In this document: one piece after another, positions 11,691 through 21,855 of the stretch
How the letters are laid out: each line of letters begins with the position of its first letter
Position numbering within the stretch: the stretch's first letter is position 1
Origin: Anastrepha obliqua
Lineage: Eukaryota; Arthropoda; Insecta; Diptera; Tephritidae
Reading direction: 5' to 3'
DNA length: 64,000 nucleotides
Assembly: GCF_027943255.1 (NCBI RefSeq)
Contig: NC_072894.1
Location: 135,089,601 to 135,153,600, forward strand
Translations under genes and position numbers: made by a program
Notes under the pieces: model-generated
Database searches by the model: none
The model's input: the letters and a program-made list of their open reading frames with translations, nothing else
Told to the model about the DNA's origin: nothing

Positions 11691-12459
11691 AAAGTTGCCC
11701 TCAAAAAAAATTGTTTCACCATACCTAACGAGCAAACCTGGTATCTATCATCCTTGGATTGAACGAGTGTGTGAATATGTTTGTAATGAAATCTGTAAAG
11801 TGGCGACCGAAGTTGCTCGCATAGTTGCTTGTTTTTCAGAATTGCTAATGGCCAAACCTGGTAAATCAAAGCAACCCCCTAAATAAACTTCAATTAGAGG
11901 CCAATATTTTTGCTTTCAAACCTCAAATACAACTCAGTTAAGTCCTTATGGTTATCGGCAACAGTTAAATAATTTTTATTTGTAAAAAGAAAACAAAATT
12001 ATATCCGTTCTTCGCTAGATTGCAAGAACAGCCTTTAGGGGAAGTTCTGTCCTAGGAGAGACTGCAGAAGCGACAGCGTAAATGAGAGGGATTTCATTGT
12101 CATATTTAGCGATAATCCGAAAATGAACTGTGAAGCAGGGGAAAACAATTTTTCTGTAATAATATAGTAGATGACACCCTCTCGCTCCCACTGCCTTACT
12201 CAGCTAGAAAAGTACTAATTCTTAAGTAGTAGTGCGTATGAAGACTCGTAAAATATTGCGAAGTAGCTGCAAAAGAGTATAAAGCACTGTTTACCTTCCT
12301 TTTTAGTAAGAGATTCCAAGTCTATATTGGGAGCTCAAAAACCCAATCAAAAGCATCTCACTCCTCTAGGCTAGCAACCATCAGAACTGAAGCCTCTTTG
12401 AATGAATTTGAAATGGAAAAAGTACGCTATACAGCCGTAGTGATTAGGCCTGCTAAATT

Positions 12460-13300
12460 AGTATAAAACGAAAAAAACGTCAAAAGTAGGAAACGCTTTA
12501 GGCTCATTTACGACTCATGAGATCCGGGAAGTTTCAACAAAGCAAAATTATTAATAACAATTTTAAATTATTTATTAAAACATAAGATTCTGAAGGGGTG
12601 TCTTACAAAAATTATTGTACAAAAGCAAGTTTTTGACCCAAAACTGTTTAAAAAAGCTTTTTAAAGTATATTTTATCCTAAAAAAACTATAGAATAAAGA
12701 ATTATAAAAATGTTAAAAAAAAATCGAATATACTTCACTTTAAAGAATTCTACCAAACTTGTTAGCATTAACTAAACAAAACAAAATAATTTAAAACTTT
12801 TAAAATTGTTTTCCAATTCAAAATTAAAAAAAAGATGTTTAAATGTTTTCGGTAAGAATTGACGAAAACGTCCAAACTGCATTCGAAGTCGCAGTTCCGT
12901 ACCTGAGGGCAGTAAGGAAATGGTTATTCACTTATGCTATAAAAGAAAAACTAAAAATGACAAAAGAGAAATTTCTGGGCCAAACGTTTTTAACAAAAAA
13001 CGCTTTTTAAAGTATATTTTATCTTGAAAAAGTACAAAAAAATAAATAAATATAAAATTGTTAAAAAAAATCGGGCGATATTTTACAATACTTTAGAGAA
13101 CTCTAACCCAAGTTTTTCAGCATTAAATAAATTTCAAAGGAAAAATAAATATTTTTTTGTTTTCTTCAACTTACTTCTCAATCCTACAGATAAACCAATA
13201 TTCGGAAAAATTGACGAAAATGTCTAAAATACATGCGAAGTCGCAGTTTTGTACTCGAGGGCAATCAGAAAATGGTTATTCGCTTAGTGCTGTGAGCACT
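12460..13300. repeat. Diverged direct duplication (~330-bp units)
   Basis: About 12620-12950 and 12975-13290 share the same order of phrases: GCTTTTTAAAGTATATTTTA, then GTTAAAAAAAATCG, ATA.T..ACTTTA.AGAA, AGCATTAA, ATTGACGAAAA, GAAGTCGCAGTT and GAAAATGGTTATTC-like ends. Both copies are AT-rich and have no coding frame. I read them as an old tandem duplication of unknown origin. Confidence 0.6.
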
Positions 13301-13921
13301 AAGCTTTAGCGCCCAATAGGCAATAGGCAGCTTCTCAAAGCAAAATCCAACGGATATTTCCAAGTTCCTAAAATAATTGGGTTCACTGAGAGCCCAGGTG
13401 GTTTGAGTCAAACATGTTAAATTCCAATTAGAATTAGCAATTGATGCAATTGGTTTATATTCTCTAATTCATCAAACAATTAGAATGAATTCAACTAATT
13501 CCCATTAGATAATTGAAATTTTTATTCCAATGGTAAAACTAATTGCAATTAGTTGCCATTAGCAAAAAAAATTGGTTTACCTTTACAATTAGAAATCTAA
13601 TTGACTTTTGCTAATGCAATTAGATATTTAATTAGCTCGAATTAGAATTAATTATTTTGAGAAGAAATAAATTTTTTGCAAAGAATTATTAAATTGAACG
13701 AAAAATGATGTAACTTACATCACGTAAGAATTCATTCATCAGAATTCCAAAACAAGATTTTCCTCCCTAAACACCACAGGTGCTCTAGCCAAACATTAAG
13801 TCTTCTGGCTACGTCTGATTTAATAAAAAATTTGAAAGCCGATGAATCCCTATTCCAGCGGAACAATATGCTAAGAAATATTTTAGTTAATATATTTTAT
13901 ACTAGAATATAATTTATTTAG

Positions 13922-15248
13922 GTGTTCCAAAAATGCCATAATTTGTGGAAAAAATGCAAATGGCCAAAAAGTTCGGAAGTGATACAGGAAACTTTAGGTG
14001 GATGCCTCGTTGTGCCGGTTGTGACGAGGTGGAACTCGCTATACAACGCCGTTGTTCGACTTCTCCAGCACAAGCCAAAACTGGATGAATTGTGCGATAA
14101 ATTGAGCCTGGCCTCTTCTGCATGAGTGCTGCATTCAAGCGGTCCAGTTGTTGGCAGTACAGGTCCGAATTGAGCGCTTGGCCATAGGGGAGCAGCTCAT
14201 AATGGATGATTCCCTGCCAATCCCACCAAACACACAGAAGAACCTTCCTGGCCGTCAATCCAGGCTTGGCCACCGTCTGGGCAGCTTCACCGCTTTTCGA
14301 CCATGACCGTTTGCGCTTCACGTTGTCGTAAGTGACCCACTTTTCATCGCCAGTCACCATCCGCTTCAAAAACGGGTCGATTTTGTTGCGATTCGGAAGT
14401 GATTCGCATGCATCCATACGGGCAAAAATGTTTTTTGCGTCAAGTCGTGTGGCACCCATACATCGAGCTTCTTTTTGAATCCAAGCTTCTTCAAATGGTT
14501 TATAACGGTTTGATGACTCATGCCCAGCTCTTGGCCGATGCTACGGATGCTACTATGCCGGTCTCTTTCGATCAATTCAGCGATTTTATCGCAATTTTCG
14601 ACGACAGGCCTTCCGGACCGTGGCGCATCTTCGATCACCTCTGCACCAAAACGAAAAGGTTGAAACCATCTTTGTGCGGTGGAAATGGAAACTGTATCGG
14701 GTCCATAAACTGCACAAATTTTATTGGCAGCATGAGATGCATTTTTGCCTTTATCGTAGTAGTACTGTAAAATATGCCGTATTTTCTCTTTATTTTGCTC
14801 CATGTTTGCGACGCTATAACTCATGGGCGACTAAAAGCAAACAACAATTAATCAAACACGTGTTAGCACGTAAAAAGGGCTTTCCAAAAACCTCTAGCGT
14901 GAACCGATGCGACGAATACAACTAGAACTACGCGCTTGCAAAGACAAGCTTACGGAAATACCGCAAGACTTTTTGGCCAACCTTATATATGGTATTTTTA
15001 GTAAATCTGATTACATTTTTGCAGAAGGAAGTACTGCTTCATTGACAGAGGAGGGTGAAATCATGCATTTTTTTTCGAATATGGACATAGCACTGTTCTG
15101 CAACACGCCGCTTACGTCTTCAGGCCCTGTGGAGCGACTATTTTCCTCTGCGGGCATTATTAATAGTCCAAGGCGGAGTCGCTTGACTGACTTTTCTTTT
15201 AAAAAGCTCGTATTGCTGAAAGCGAATATACCCGGTCATTCTAGTTAA
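13922..15248 (+). pseudogene. hAT transposase remnant (two blocks)
   Basis: Block 1 (13922-about 14116) contains VVPVVTRWNSLYNAVVRLLQ and HKPKLDELCDKLSLA, the conserved TRWNS motif of hAT transposases. Block 2 (14907-15248) contains NTPLTSSGPVERLFSSAG then IINSPRRSRLTD and FKKLVLLKAN, the C-terminal dimerisation (hATC) domain with its RLFS.AG..... R..L signature. The BED zinc finger, the N-terminal part of the catalytic domain and much of the helical insertion are absent. The mariner lies between the blocks. A full hAT transposase is usually 550-700 residues, so this one is inactive and can move only if a relative supplies transposase. Confidence 0.85.
14113..14903 (-). pseudogene. mariner (DD34D) transposase, 3'-truncated, nested in the hAT
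   Basis: Translation starts near 14824 (MEQNKEKIR lies eight residues in). It has the paired helix-turn-helix region (YYYDKGKNASHAANKI, then STAQRWFQPF, EDAPRSGRP and QELGMSHQTVINHLKKLG) and WVPHDLTQK. A frameshift near 14430 leads to MDACES and RMVTGDEKWVTYDN, the first catalytic Asp. Reading ends at LNAALMQKRP, where the sequence switches into hAT DNA near 14113. The second and third catalytic Asp and the 3' inverted repeat are missing, so the copy is a 5' fragment of about 0.79 kb. Its outer end lies near 14900, where a TA precedes GAGGTTTTTGGAAA on the minus strand. Confidence 0.85.
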
Positions 15249-15644
15249 TAAACAGTTAGTACATACGTTAAATAGATGTTCATGTATGTAATATACGTAG
15301 TACATATTATGTACATAAGTAATATATATATGTGTGAAATTCATATTATTAATATTTCAATTTTTTTTTTGTTTTCCAAAATATCAAAATAATTGATTCT
15401 AATTGAATATCTAATTGCATTAGCAGAAGTCAATTAGACTTCTAATTGTAAAGGTAAACCAATTTTTTTTGCTAATGGCAACTAATTGCAATTAGTTTTA
15501 CCATTGGAATAAAAATTTCAATTATTTAATGGGAATTAGTTGAACTAATTCTAATTGTTTAATGAATTAGAGAATTTCACAAAAGAAGGTTAATTAGCAA
15601 TCATTAGCATTATCTAATCATTATTTAACATCTCTGGTTTGAGT

Positions 15645-16925
15645 ATATAAGTAGCAGATAACAATATAAACCCAAGATAACAAAGCTTCCAGCAAACACA
15701 CAACACAATGGCGTTTCATGCGATAATTAATTCCTGGGTTAATTACTTAGGCCCCCCTAAATTCGTAACAAGCGCTCTGAATAGAGCACCCTTAACACCT
15801 ACGAGCTACATGTGCATGTGTGCATATGTGGGCTGCTTATTTTTGCTGTGCTATATATTCTACACACATACATACATATATACGTATAAACAGAGTACAG
15901 CGCAAGGAGTCGACGGCTAATGGAGGATAGTGTTTTTAAATAAGTCCTTTTGTATGTATGTATGTGTAAGTAGACTGTATATGCATTTAAGCCGCGCAAC
16001 AACATAATTTCGCTACGCGCCCAACGCATACGCAGATTTTACCCACCTACCACTATTTGTCTCATGTGGCCCCCGTTGTTTGTGCGTTGTCAAGTTAAAT
16101 TTTATTTTTAATTTTATACAAAATTCTTTTTTCCATATATACACTTTAAATTTCTGCATTTCTTTTTTGTGCTACTGAACCACAGCGCCATTCACAGCAT
16201 AAAATAAAATATATTAAAGAAAAGAAATAAAAATTTGTATTGCAATTGCCCGAGCAACGCAGGCTGGTTTGGGCCATTTTTGCGGTCGGCAACGGTCATG
16301 CGCGCTTTAACCGCAACGCTCGCTGCAGAGGCTGGCTGCTGGCTGTTGGCCACCTTGCACGCGCACACAACTGCACCAGGGGTACCACGGACTTTCACCC
16401 TTCAGCCCATATAAATTTCACTGCCTTCCGGCCTTTTTGGCATGCTTCAATTGTGTCCAGGGCCGCTTTATATTGCTGCAAATCGTTGTCTTTCTGCTTA
16501 TTTCGTGTTTTCATTGCATTAAGTTGTTTTTGCTTGTTTGTTTATTTTTTCTTTTTTTTGTTTTTTGGTTTGCTGTCGTATAGCTTTTTTAAATCTTTCA
16601 ACTTCTTTTGTTATAATTTAATAAAATATTCAATTAAAATGTATTGTTACTGTGCTGCATGTTTGCGCTGGCAGAACATCCTTTATTGGCTTGCATTGAT
16701 TGCACTTATGCGGCTGAAAGAATCATTTAGTCGACATATGGTTAGTCTCACAATGACTTCATTAGAGCTGTGCGAGTGCGTTTTTTAACTGTGGCTACTC
16801 CACTTCTTCTTGAATGCTTTTTAATCCCATATGAGACGTGGAGCATAAAAAAAACGACTGCACGCCATTAAGTAAATTTAAAATCCATACTTTCTCATGA
16901 CAATTATAAATTATTATAATATTTT
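15645..16925. other. Non-coding stretch
   Basis: No protein homology. The 182-residue plus frame at 16240-16788 begins in GC-richer DNA and ends in a Phe/Leu/Tyr-rich T-rich tract. It has no domain I recognise and lacks the look of a real secreted protein. ATAC/ATGT microsatellite patches occur at 15860-15965. Confidence 0.45.
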
Positions 16926-16929
16926 AAAA

Positions 16930-17300
16930 TTTCATTTCATTGGTTGTCTTTCACGGAGGTCAAAAGCCCACATACCAACGCTGTTCGCATCATATTTCTT
17001 CCAAGCATCAGTATCCAGAACGCAATTGAGCCAAACTTACACGGGTCTGGCGGAGCAGCTGAAGCTCTTCATCTGCTAGAAGTCATGGTTGGACTCCGAT
17101 AACGGCATTCAGAGGTCTAGAGTTTAGAAAGGTTGTAAGTGTCTCCCGATGAATGTCGTTTAGTGTTTGTCTGTATACTGTCCCGTCCAGTAGGTGTAAG
17201 TGGTACTGTACTACTATGGTAATGCATAAGTAGCATAGTGGCATGCCCTTGAGTAGGGTGTGGACATTAGAAGAGTCGGCAAGGCTCAAAGATATTCTCA
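16930..17300 (-). pseudogene. Non-LTR retrotransposon RNase H C-terminal fragment
   Basis: On the minus strand the frame reads DIHRETLTTFLNSRPLNAVI then GVQP, a stop, and DEELQLLRQTRVSLAQLRSG Y. This resembles the end of some non-LTR elements (IH...V...L....N.VL...PP.I...E..LPR..R..L.QLRSGYC), just before the Cys-His motif. Two stops and loss of the Cys motif show it is dead. Clade is not resolved. Confidence 0.6.
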
Positions 17301-17619
17301 TAACAGGTTATCTTTTACCTCACACAGTTTTTGTACGGGCACGAGTCCTTTCGCAAGTATTTGTGGCGATGGGAAGATAAACCTACCAAATTGTATATAT
17401 GTAGATACTAAATACGATGACGCGGCGCAGATCGTCTTTAAATTCGAGAGGTGTAACACAGAAATATTGGTGTATGTACACCTGAAGAAATAATGGGGGG
17501 ATTGATGATAAATGAAGAAAAATCTAGAGCCGTCGAAAATTTCGTTGAGGATATTATCCGAAAAAAGAGGCGTGAAATGGACTCTTACGCTGAAGAATAT
17601 TAAATATGTATATGTTTTT

Positions 17620-18465
17620 CTGTCTGTACAAAATTCTAAAAACAAAATTCTGCTTTTTAAAATTCTGCTTTTTTAAAATTCTGCTTTCTAAAATTCTGCT
17701 TTCAAAATTCTGTATTACAAAATTCTGTATTAATATATAATGTTAACAATGTTAAAGAGGTAATGTAATATAATTATTTAATTTATTATTATTCGAGATA
17801 TTAAATAAAAAATAATAATAATAATTTTTCCTTCAGTTTCGATAGAATCCACAGTATTTTTGCGTAGAACTTCTTTTCGCGTGGGCGGCCTTCGGCCGCT
17901 CTTCAAAAAAATAACCCTCATCAGTCCAACTCCGGCTACGCAATCCACCGTATTTTTGCGTAGAACTCCTTTTCGCGTGGGCGGCCTTCGGCCGCGCTTC
18001 AAAAAATTAACCCTCATCAGTCCAACTCCGGCTACGCAATCCACCGTATTTTTGCGTAGAACTCTTCTAAAAAAAAAAACGAACAGCTGCGAAGAATTAT
18101 TAAAAAAAGAAATGAATTAAGTCACACTACATATTTAAAAAGAATTGCAAAAAATATTGTAATTGGCTAAACTAAAATATTGTTATCGCTTAAACATACC
18201 TATATGTATATTTATGAATTAAATGTTTATTTTGTTACTTCTTGTATGACGAAAATCACAAAAGTGTAATAAAGCAGAATTTTTCGCATTACACATGCAG
18301 AATTTTGAAAAAGCAGAATTTTAGAAAGCAGAATTTTAAAAAGCAGAATTTTAGAAAGCAGAATTTTAAAAAGCAGAATTTTAAAAAAGCAGAATTTTAA
18401 AAAGCAGAATTTTTTTGCAATTTACAGAATTTTGTCATCCAGAATTTTGTAAAACAGAATAATGA
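17620..18465. mobile_element. Foldback-like element with inverted AAAGCAGAATTTT arrays
   Basis: The left arm (about 17626-17735) is a run of AAAATTCTGCTTT-type units. The right arm (about 18267-18460) carries the complementary unit AAAGCAGAATTTTAAA repeated about nine times. The centre holds AT-rich DNA and two full 96-bp GC-rich units. Inverted arrays of short tandem repeats around an unrelated core are the structure of foldback transposons such as FB or Galileo. No transposase gene is present. The frames at 17778-18120 are translations of the tandem core. Exact ends and a target duplication are not clear. Confidence 0.65.
17854..18068. repeat. 96-bp tandem units with GCGGCC hairpin
   Basis: Units start with GTATTTTTGCGTAGAAC at 17854, 17950 and 18046; the third is cut after 23 bp. 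Each full unit carries the perfect palindrome GCGGCCTTCGGCCGC and the phrase CCCTCATCAGTCCAACTCC. They sit in the core of the foldback-like element and are much richer in G+C than everything around them. Confidence 0.85.
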
Positions 18466-18469
18466 CACG

Positions 18470-18960
18470 CTCCCACCCTGGATACAGGATGAGCAAGTGA
18501 ATGAGTCCTTCTTAGGTCGTCGTCTTTACCTCGAAGCAATGCGGAAACTGTACCGGGGTTGAGGAAAATGTCCAGGAGAAGAGGATTGACGTTTGTAGTG
18601 AAATCGCCACAAACGTAGTAAGGACGATTACTATATGGTGCGATGACATTGTTAACCCAAACTCAACGAAAAAAAAACTAAAAGCCAAAAAAAAACATCA
18701 TCTCATTCCAGTGGATCCGCAGGCAAAATACATTCTCACTGTCCGGCAATGAGGGTAAATTACCATAAGAAAATAGTCAAACACGGGCTACGGCCAACTG
18801 CGGAATCGTCGGATAATTGTGGCCGACTCAAATGCTAAACGCACAGAATCTCTGCTAAGCCAAAATAAGAATAGACTTGGCCCACTGATTTCCGTCATAA
18901 CGGGGCACTGGACTCTGGATGAATCACCACTTTAACCAACCAACCAACGGCCCATCTTAA
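18470..18960 (+). pseudogene. Very decayed non-LTR RNase H tail
   Basis: Near 18815-18935 the plus strand reads NRLGPLISVITGHWTLDE, recalling the conserved LVGLLTGHCPL segment between RNase H and the Cys motif of jockey-type elements. Upstream text has no recognised motif and several stops. I keep it as a low-confidence remnant. Confidence 0.35.
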
Positions 18961-19691
18961 TTAAGCTCTCTATACTTCTCTTAAGGAAGTGTTTTCGACA
19001 TTTTCGTATCCTTGCAGGGCAGCATTAACTTTTTCAATGCTTTCGCATTGGCATTTTATTAGAAAAATAATGTGTCAGATCGACTTTTTACTTTTATAAA
19101 TTCGACGTTACGAATTTCTCTGAATACTTTATGCAAATCTTACTAACAAAGCGATTATAGGCACGCTGTCTCACGATTGCCCTCAAAAATTGCATGTAAA
19201 GAACTGAGTTTTTGCACTGGTTTTTTACAATTTGAAGCTGATAAGTCACATAAATTACACAAACATACAAAAGGAGTGGGGATATACTTTAAAATTTGTT
19301 AAAAAATCATAAAATTTCAAATCAAAAATTACTCGACCGATTGAAGTACCTCTTTTTTATATAAAACTGTAAACTATTTACTATCACTTCGCATTGACCA
19401 AATTCATTAATTGTTTCATTATTATTGAGCGAATTTTGAAAACAAAAAAAATGTTTTCCTAAAATTGCTGCTTGACTATTTTTTTGCTGGTTGCCAAACT
19501 TCACTATTCCCGCTAACAAGCAGAGTGAAGGAGAAAAACTTATTCTCTCAGGTTTCTACCTGTATATCTGCTGCTGTTATTGTGTTGCTCTATACTCTCT
19601 ATTCTATTGTTCTTGGTCGTACATATGATACTTTGCCTAGTTGAATTCCAAAAAAATGTTGTTCTATACTTCGTCTTGTGTGCCGTGCGAT

Positions 19692-19697
19692 AAAAAA
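19692..19697 (-). terminator. Pol III terminator of tRNA-Glu copy 1
   Basis: Six consecutive T on the minus strand lie 7 bp past the tRNA 3' end at 19704, sufficient for RNA polymerase III termination. Confidence 0.8.
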
Positions 19698-19703
19698 GTG
19701 TCC

Positions 19704-19775
19704 TTCCCATACCGGGAATCGAACCCGGGCCTTCCGGGTGAGAGCCGGATATCCTAACCACTAGACAATATGGGA
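19704..19775 (-). tRNA. tRNA-Glu(CTC), copy 1
   Basis: The 72-nt minus-strand sequence folds into a full cloverleaf. The acceptor stem TCCCATA pairs with TATGGGA (19705-19711 with 19769-19775) and the discriminator base is A. The anticodon stem TCCGG/CCGGA holds the loop CTCTCAC, so the anticodon is CTC (reads GAG, glutamate). The T arm is CCGGG-TTCGAAT-CCCGG. Internal promoter boxes are intact: A box within TAGTGGTTAGG and B box GGTTCGAATCC. There is no intron. CCA is not encoded, as expected for a eukaryote. It is identical to the copies at 20024 and 24602. Confidence 0.97.
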
Positions 19776-20011
19776 CTTTTAAATACAAAAATGCGAATAG
19801 CAAATATTTAAATTTCTTAAATATCATTTTAAGCAAAAGCAATTGACGAAAGATGTGAATAGTGCGTGCGCGATATGAAATTATTTTCCTTCTAACTCTT
19901 GATATACGAGTATATATCCTACAGAGATATTTCTTCATTTAAATTCCATTTGTTAGTTCCTTAAATTTTATGAAATTATTTTTTTTTTAATATTTTCCCA
20001 GCATTCACTTT

Positions 20012-20017
20012 AAAAAA
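20012..20017 (-). terminator. Pol III terminator of tRNA-Glu copy 2
   Basis: Six T on the minus strand start 7 bp past the 3' end of the tRNA at 20024, the same spacing as in copy 1. Confidence 0.8.
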
Positions 20018-20023
20018 TACTCC

Positions 20024-20095
20024 TTCCCATACCGGGAATCGAACCCGGGCCTTCCGGGTGAGAGCCGGATATCCTAACCACTAGACAATATGGGA
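20024..20095 (-). tRNA. tRNA-Glu(CTC), copy 2
   Basis: Identical over all 72 nt to copy 1, with intact acceptor, D, anticodon and T arms, anticodon CTC and discriminator A. It lies 248 bp upstream of copy 1 on the same strand. Similarity in the flanks is limited: both have CCT-type bases and a T6 tract downstream, but the upstream bases differ after ACTT. It probably arose by local duplication followed by sequence homogenisation or strong selection. Confidence 0.97.
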
Positions 20096-20099
20096 CTTG

Positions 20100-20514
20100 T
20101 GGTGGATAATAGACGAAAGAAGAGTAATTTTAAAAATGTGCATACTATTACATGGAGTAACACTTCTCATCCCAGCAGCTATTCAGCACAATTACAGAAT
20201 TAATCATTGGTTCTGCTTTTGTAACCCTTTCGAAAATGGCATCACTGGTATCGGACAACTGAGAATTTGTACTCGAAATTCGTTAAGCGAGATCATTGAA
20301 CCCATTCATAGTGTCATATAGTAGAATTTTGTACGGATTTTCGGCATTTATTTTATTAACCTTCGCAGAAGCACAAAAAACTGGCAAACCCCAAATGAAC
20401 TTCGAAAGAAACGCAGTTAAGAATTTCATGGCAAGAAATGTTGATATAAAACGAATAATACTAGAATTGGAGGGGAAACCTTTAAAAAATAATGGAAATA
20501 GTGAGTTTTTAAAA
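20100..20514 (+). other. Unidentified stretch with short AT-rich ORF
   Basis: The frame 20296-20565 (89 residues) includes NFMARNVDIKRIILELEGKP then LKNNGNSEFLKHQKSDK. A diverged version of the last part occurs at 22262-22380 (IKKIQRKIEEKPTKI...SGILKHKK). That suggests two ends or two copies of an unknown repeat rather than a host gene. I do not recognise a domain. Confidence 0.3.
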
Positions 20515-21085
20515 CATCAAAAAAGTGATAAAATAAAGAACTGGAGGAGTAGAAGTCATAACTAGGGAATTAATTTTTTTTAATTTTTTTGTTAACATAA
20601 AAGTGATAAAATGAAGAAATGGAGAGGGATAAATTTTTATTAATTGCTATTTTATTATAAAAAGTGATGAAATGAAGAATTCGAGGAAAAAATCATAATT
20701 AGCGAATTTAATTAAAACAATTTTTTTTATATAAAGCGATAAAATGAAGAATTCGAGTGGACAAAAGTCATAACTAGCAAACTAAATTAAAAAAGTTTTT
20801 TGTTAACATAAAAAGTGATAAAATAAAGAACTCGCGGACAAAAAAGTCATAATTAGCGACTTAAATTTTTATGAATTGCTATTTTATTATAAAAAGTGAT
20901 GAAATGAAGAATTCGAGGGAAAAAGTCGTAATTAACGAATTAAATTTTTTTCCTAACTTTTTTTTAATATAAAAAGAGATAACTAACGAATACAATTTTT
21001 TTCATTTTTACTTTTTATAATAAGTGATAAAATGAAGAGTTCGAGGCAAAAAGGTTATAATTAGCGAATTTTTTTTCTTAATCTA
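20515..21085. repeat. Tandem array, ~75-bp degenerate units
   Basis: Seven or eight units each begin with AAAAAGTGATAAAATGAAGA or a close variant, followed by a TTCGAGG-like box, GTCATAATTAGCGAATTAAA and a T-rich tail. Unit starts are near 20521, 20602, 20661, 20735, 20811, 20895, 20971 and 21021. Length varies because of the T tracts. It is AT-rich and non-coding. Confidence 0.8.
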
Positions 21086-21086
21086 T

Positions 21087-21226
21087 ACTAATATTATAAA
21101 GAAGAAAACTTTGTTTGTTTGTAATGAATAGGCTCAAAAACTACTGGACCGATTTTAAAAATTCTTTCACCATTCGAAAGCTACATCTTCCACGAGTAAC
21201 GTGGATTATATTTTATTTTGGAAATA
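21087..21226 (+). repeat. Head of a TATACTAATATTATAAAG-type dispersed repeat
   Basis: CTATACTAATATTATAAAG is followed by a TTTGTTTGTTTGTAATG stretch and CTCAAAAACTACTGGACCGA. This is the recognisable head of an arthropod interspersed repeat, also seen in degenerate form at 2412 on the other strand. It runs straight into the 128-bp tandem array. Confidence 0.6.
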
Positions 21227-21855
21227 GGGCTCGAGATATAGGTCAAAACGTGGACCCGGGTAACCTTCGGATGTGTATGTACAATATGGGTATCAAATGG
21301 AAGCTGTTGGTGAATGCTTTAGTCCAGAGTATTTTTCATGCCGCTCCGTGACTAGGGTCTCGAGATAGAGACCAAAACGTGGACCCGGGTAACCTTAGGA
21401 TGTGTTTGTACAATATGGATATCAAATTGAAGCTGTTGGTGAATGCTTTAGTACAGAGTATTTTTCATGCCGCTCCGTGACTGGGGTCTCGAGATATAGG
21501 TCAAAACGTGGACCCGGGTAACCTTTGGTTGTGTGTGTACAATATGGGTATCAAATGAAAGCTCTTGATAAGTGCTTTAATACGAGGAAATTTTCATACC
21601 TATTGATGACTAGGGTCTGGAAATATATGCCAAAACGTGTACCCGCCGTGTCTTTTCACCGAATTAAACCAAACTTACACACATTGTTAAGGAGGTATTG
21701 AAGATGGTTTCCGTATAGTTTGGATACCTATTGGTAGATAGGGTCTCGAGATATAGGTCAAAACGTGGACCCGGGTAACCTTCGGATGTGTATGTACAAT
21801 ATGGGTATCAAATGGAAGCTGTTGGTGAATGCTTTAGTTCAGAGTATTTGTAGGA
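21227..21855 (+). repeat. Five tandem units of ~128 bp (GGGTCTCGAGATATAGG)
   Basis: Unit starts are at 21227, 21355, 21484, 21613 and 21741, so the period is 128-129 bp. Units contain AAAACGTGGACCCGGGTAAC, then TGTACAATATGG, GGTGAATGCTTTAGT and a GTGACTA junction. Unit 4 is strongly diverged; unit 5 again matches unit 1 closely. This order indicates amplification by unequal exchange, not simple ageing. The 78-residue frame at its start is not a gene. Confidence 0.85.

Larger units (their letters stand above)
13409..15636 (+). mobile_element. hAT transposon with ~250-bp inverted repeats, nested mariner inside
   Basis: The element is bounded by identical 8-bp repeats GTTTGAGT (13401-13408 and 15637-15644), the hAT-type target-site duplication. 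Its ends read CAAACATGTTAAAT on the left and, reverse-complemented, CAGAGATGTTAAAT on the right. The right end fits the hAT CAGRG rule; the left first bases have drifted. Inverted repeats cover about 13409-13660 and 15385-15636 and are packed with CAATTAG/CTAATTG motifs, plausible subterminal binding sites. Between them lie fragments of hAT transposase on the plus strand and a truncated mariner on the minus strand. Without the mariner, the hAT part is about 1.44 kb, too short for a full transposase gene. Confidence 0.9.

Noticed and set aside
16240..16788. 182-residue plus-strand ORF, longest non-transposon frame in its region
   Set aside because: No domain, an abrupt change from balanced to T-rich composition, and a C-terminal part made of Phe/Leu/Tyr-rich low-complexity text.
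17854..18068. Possible hammerhead ribozyme: the minus strand of each 96-bp unit has CTGATGAGGG and, further on, CGCGAAAAGG
   Set aside because: The hammerhead core words CTGATGA and GAAA are present, but no stem II of the right size joins them. The flanking arms GGAGTTGGA and AGGAGTTC have no complementary partners on the same strand, so stems I and III cannot form.
19540..19938. 132-residue minus-strand ORF
   Set aside because: It runs through the tRNA-Glu gene at 19704-19775; the SGSHPEGPGSIPGMG segment is tRNA sequence translated.
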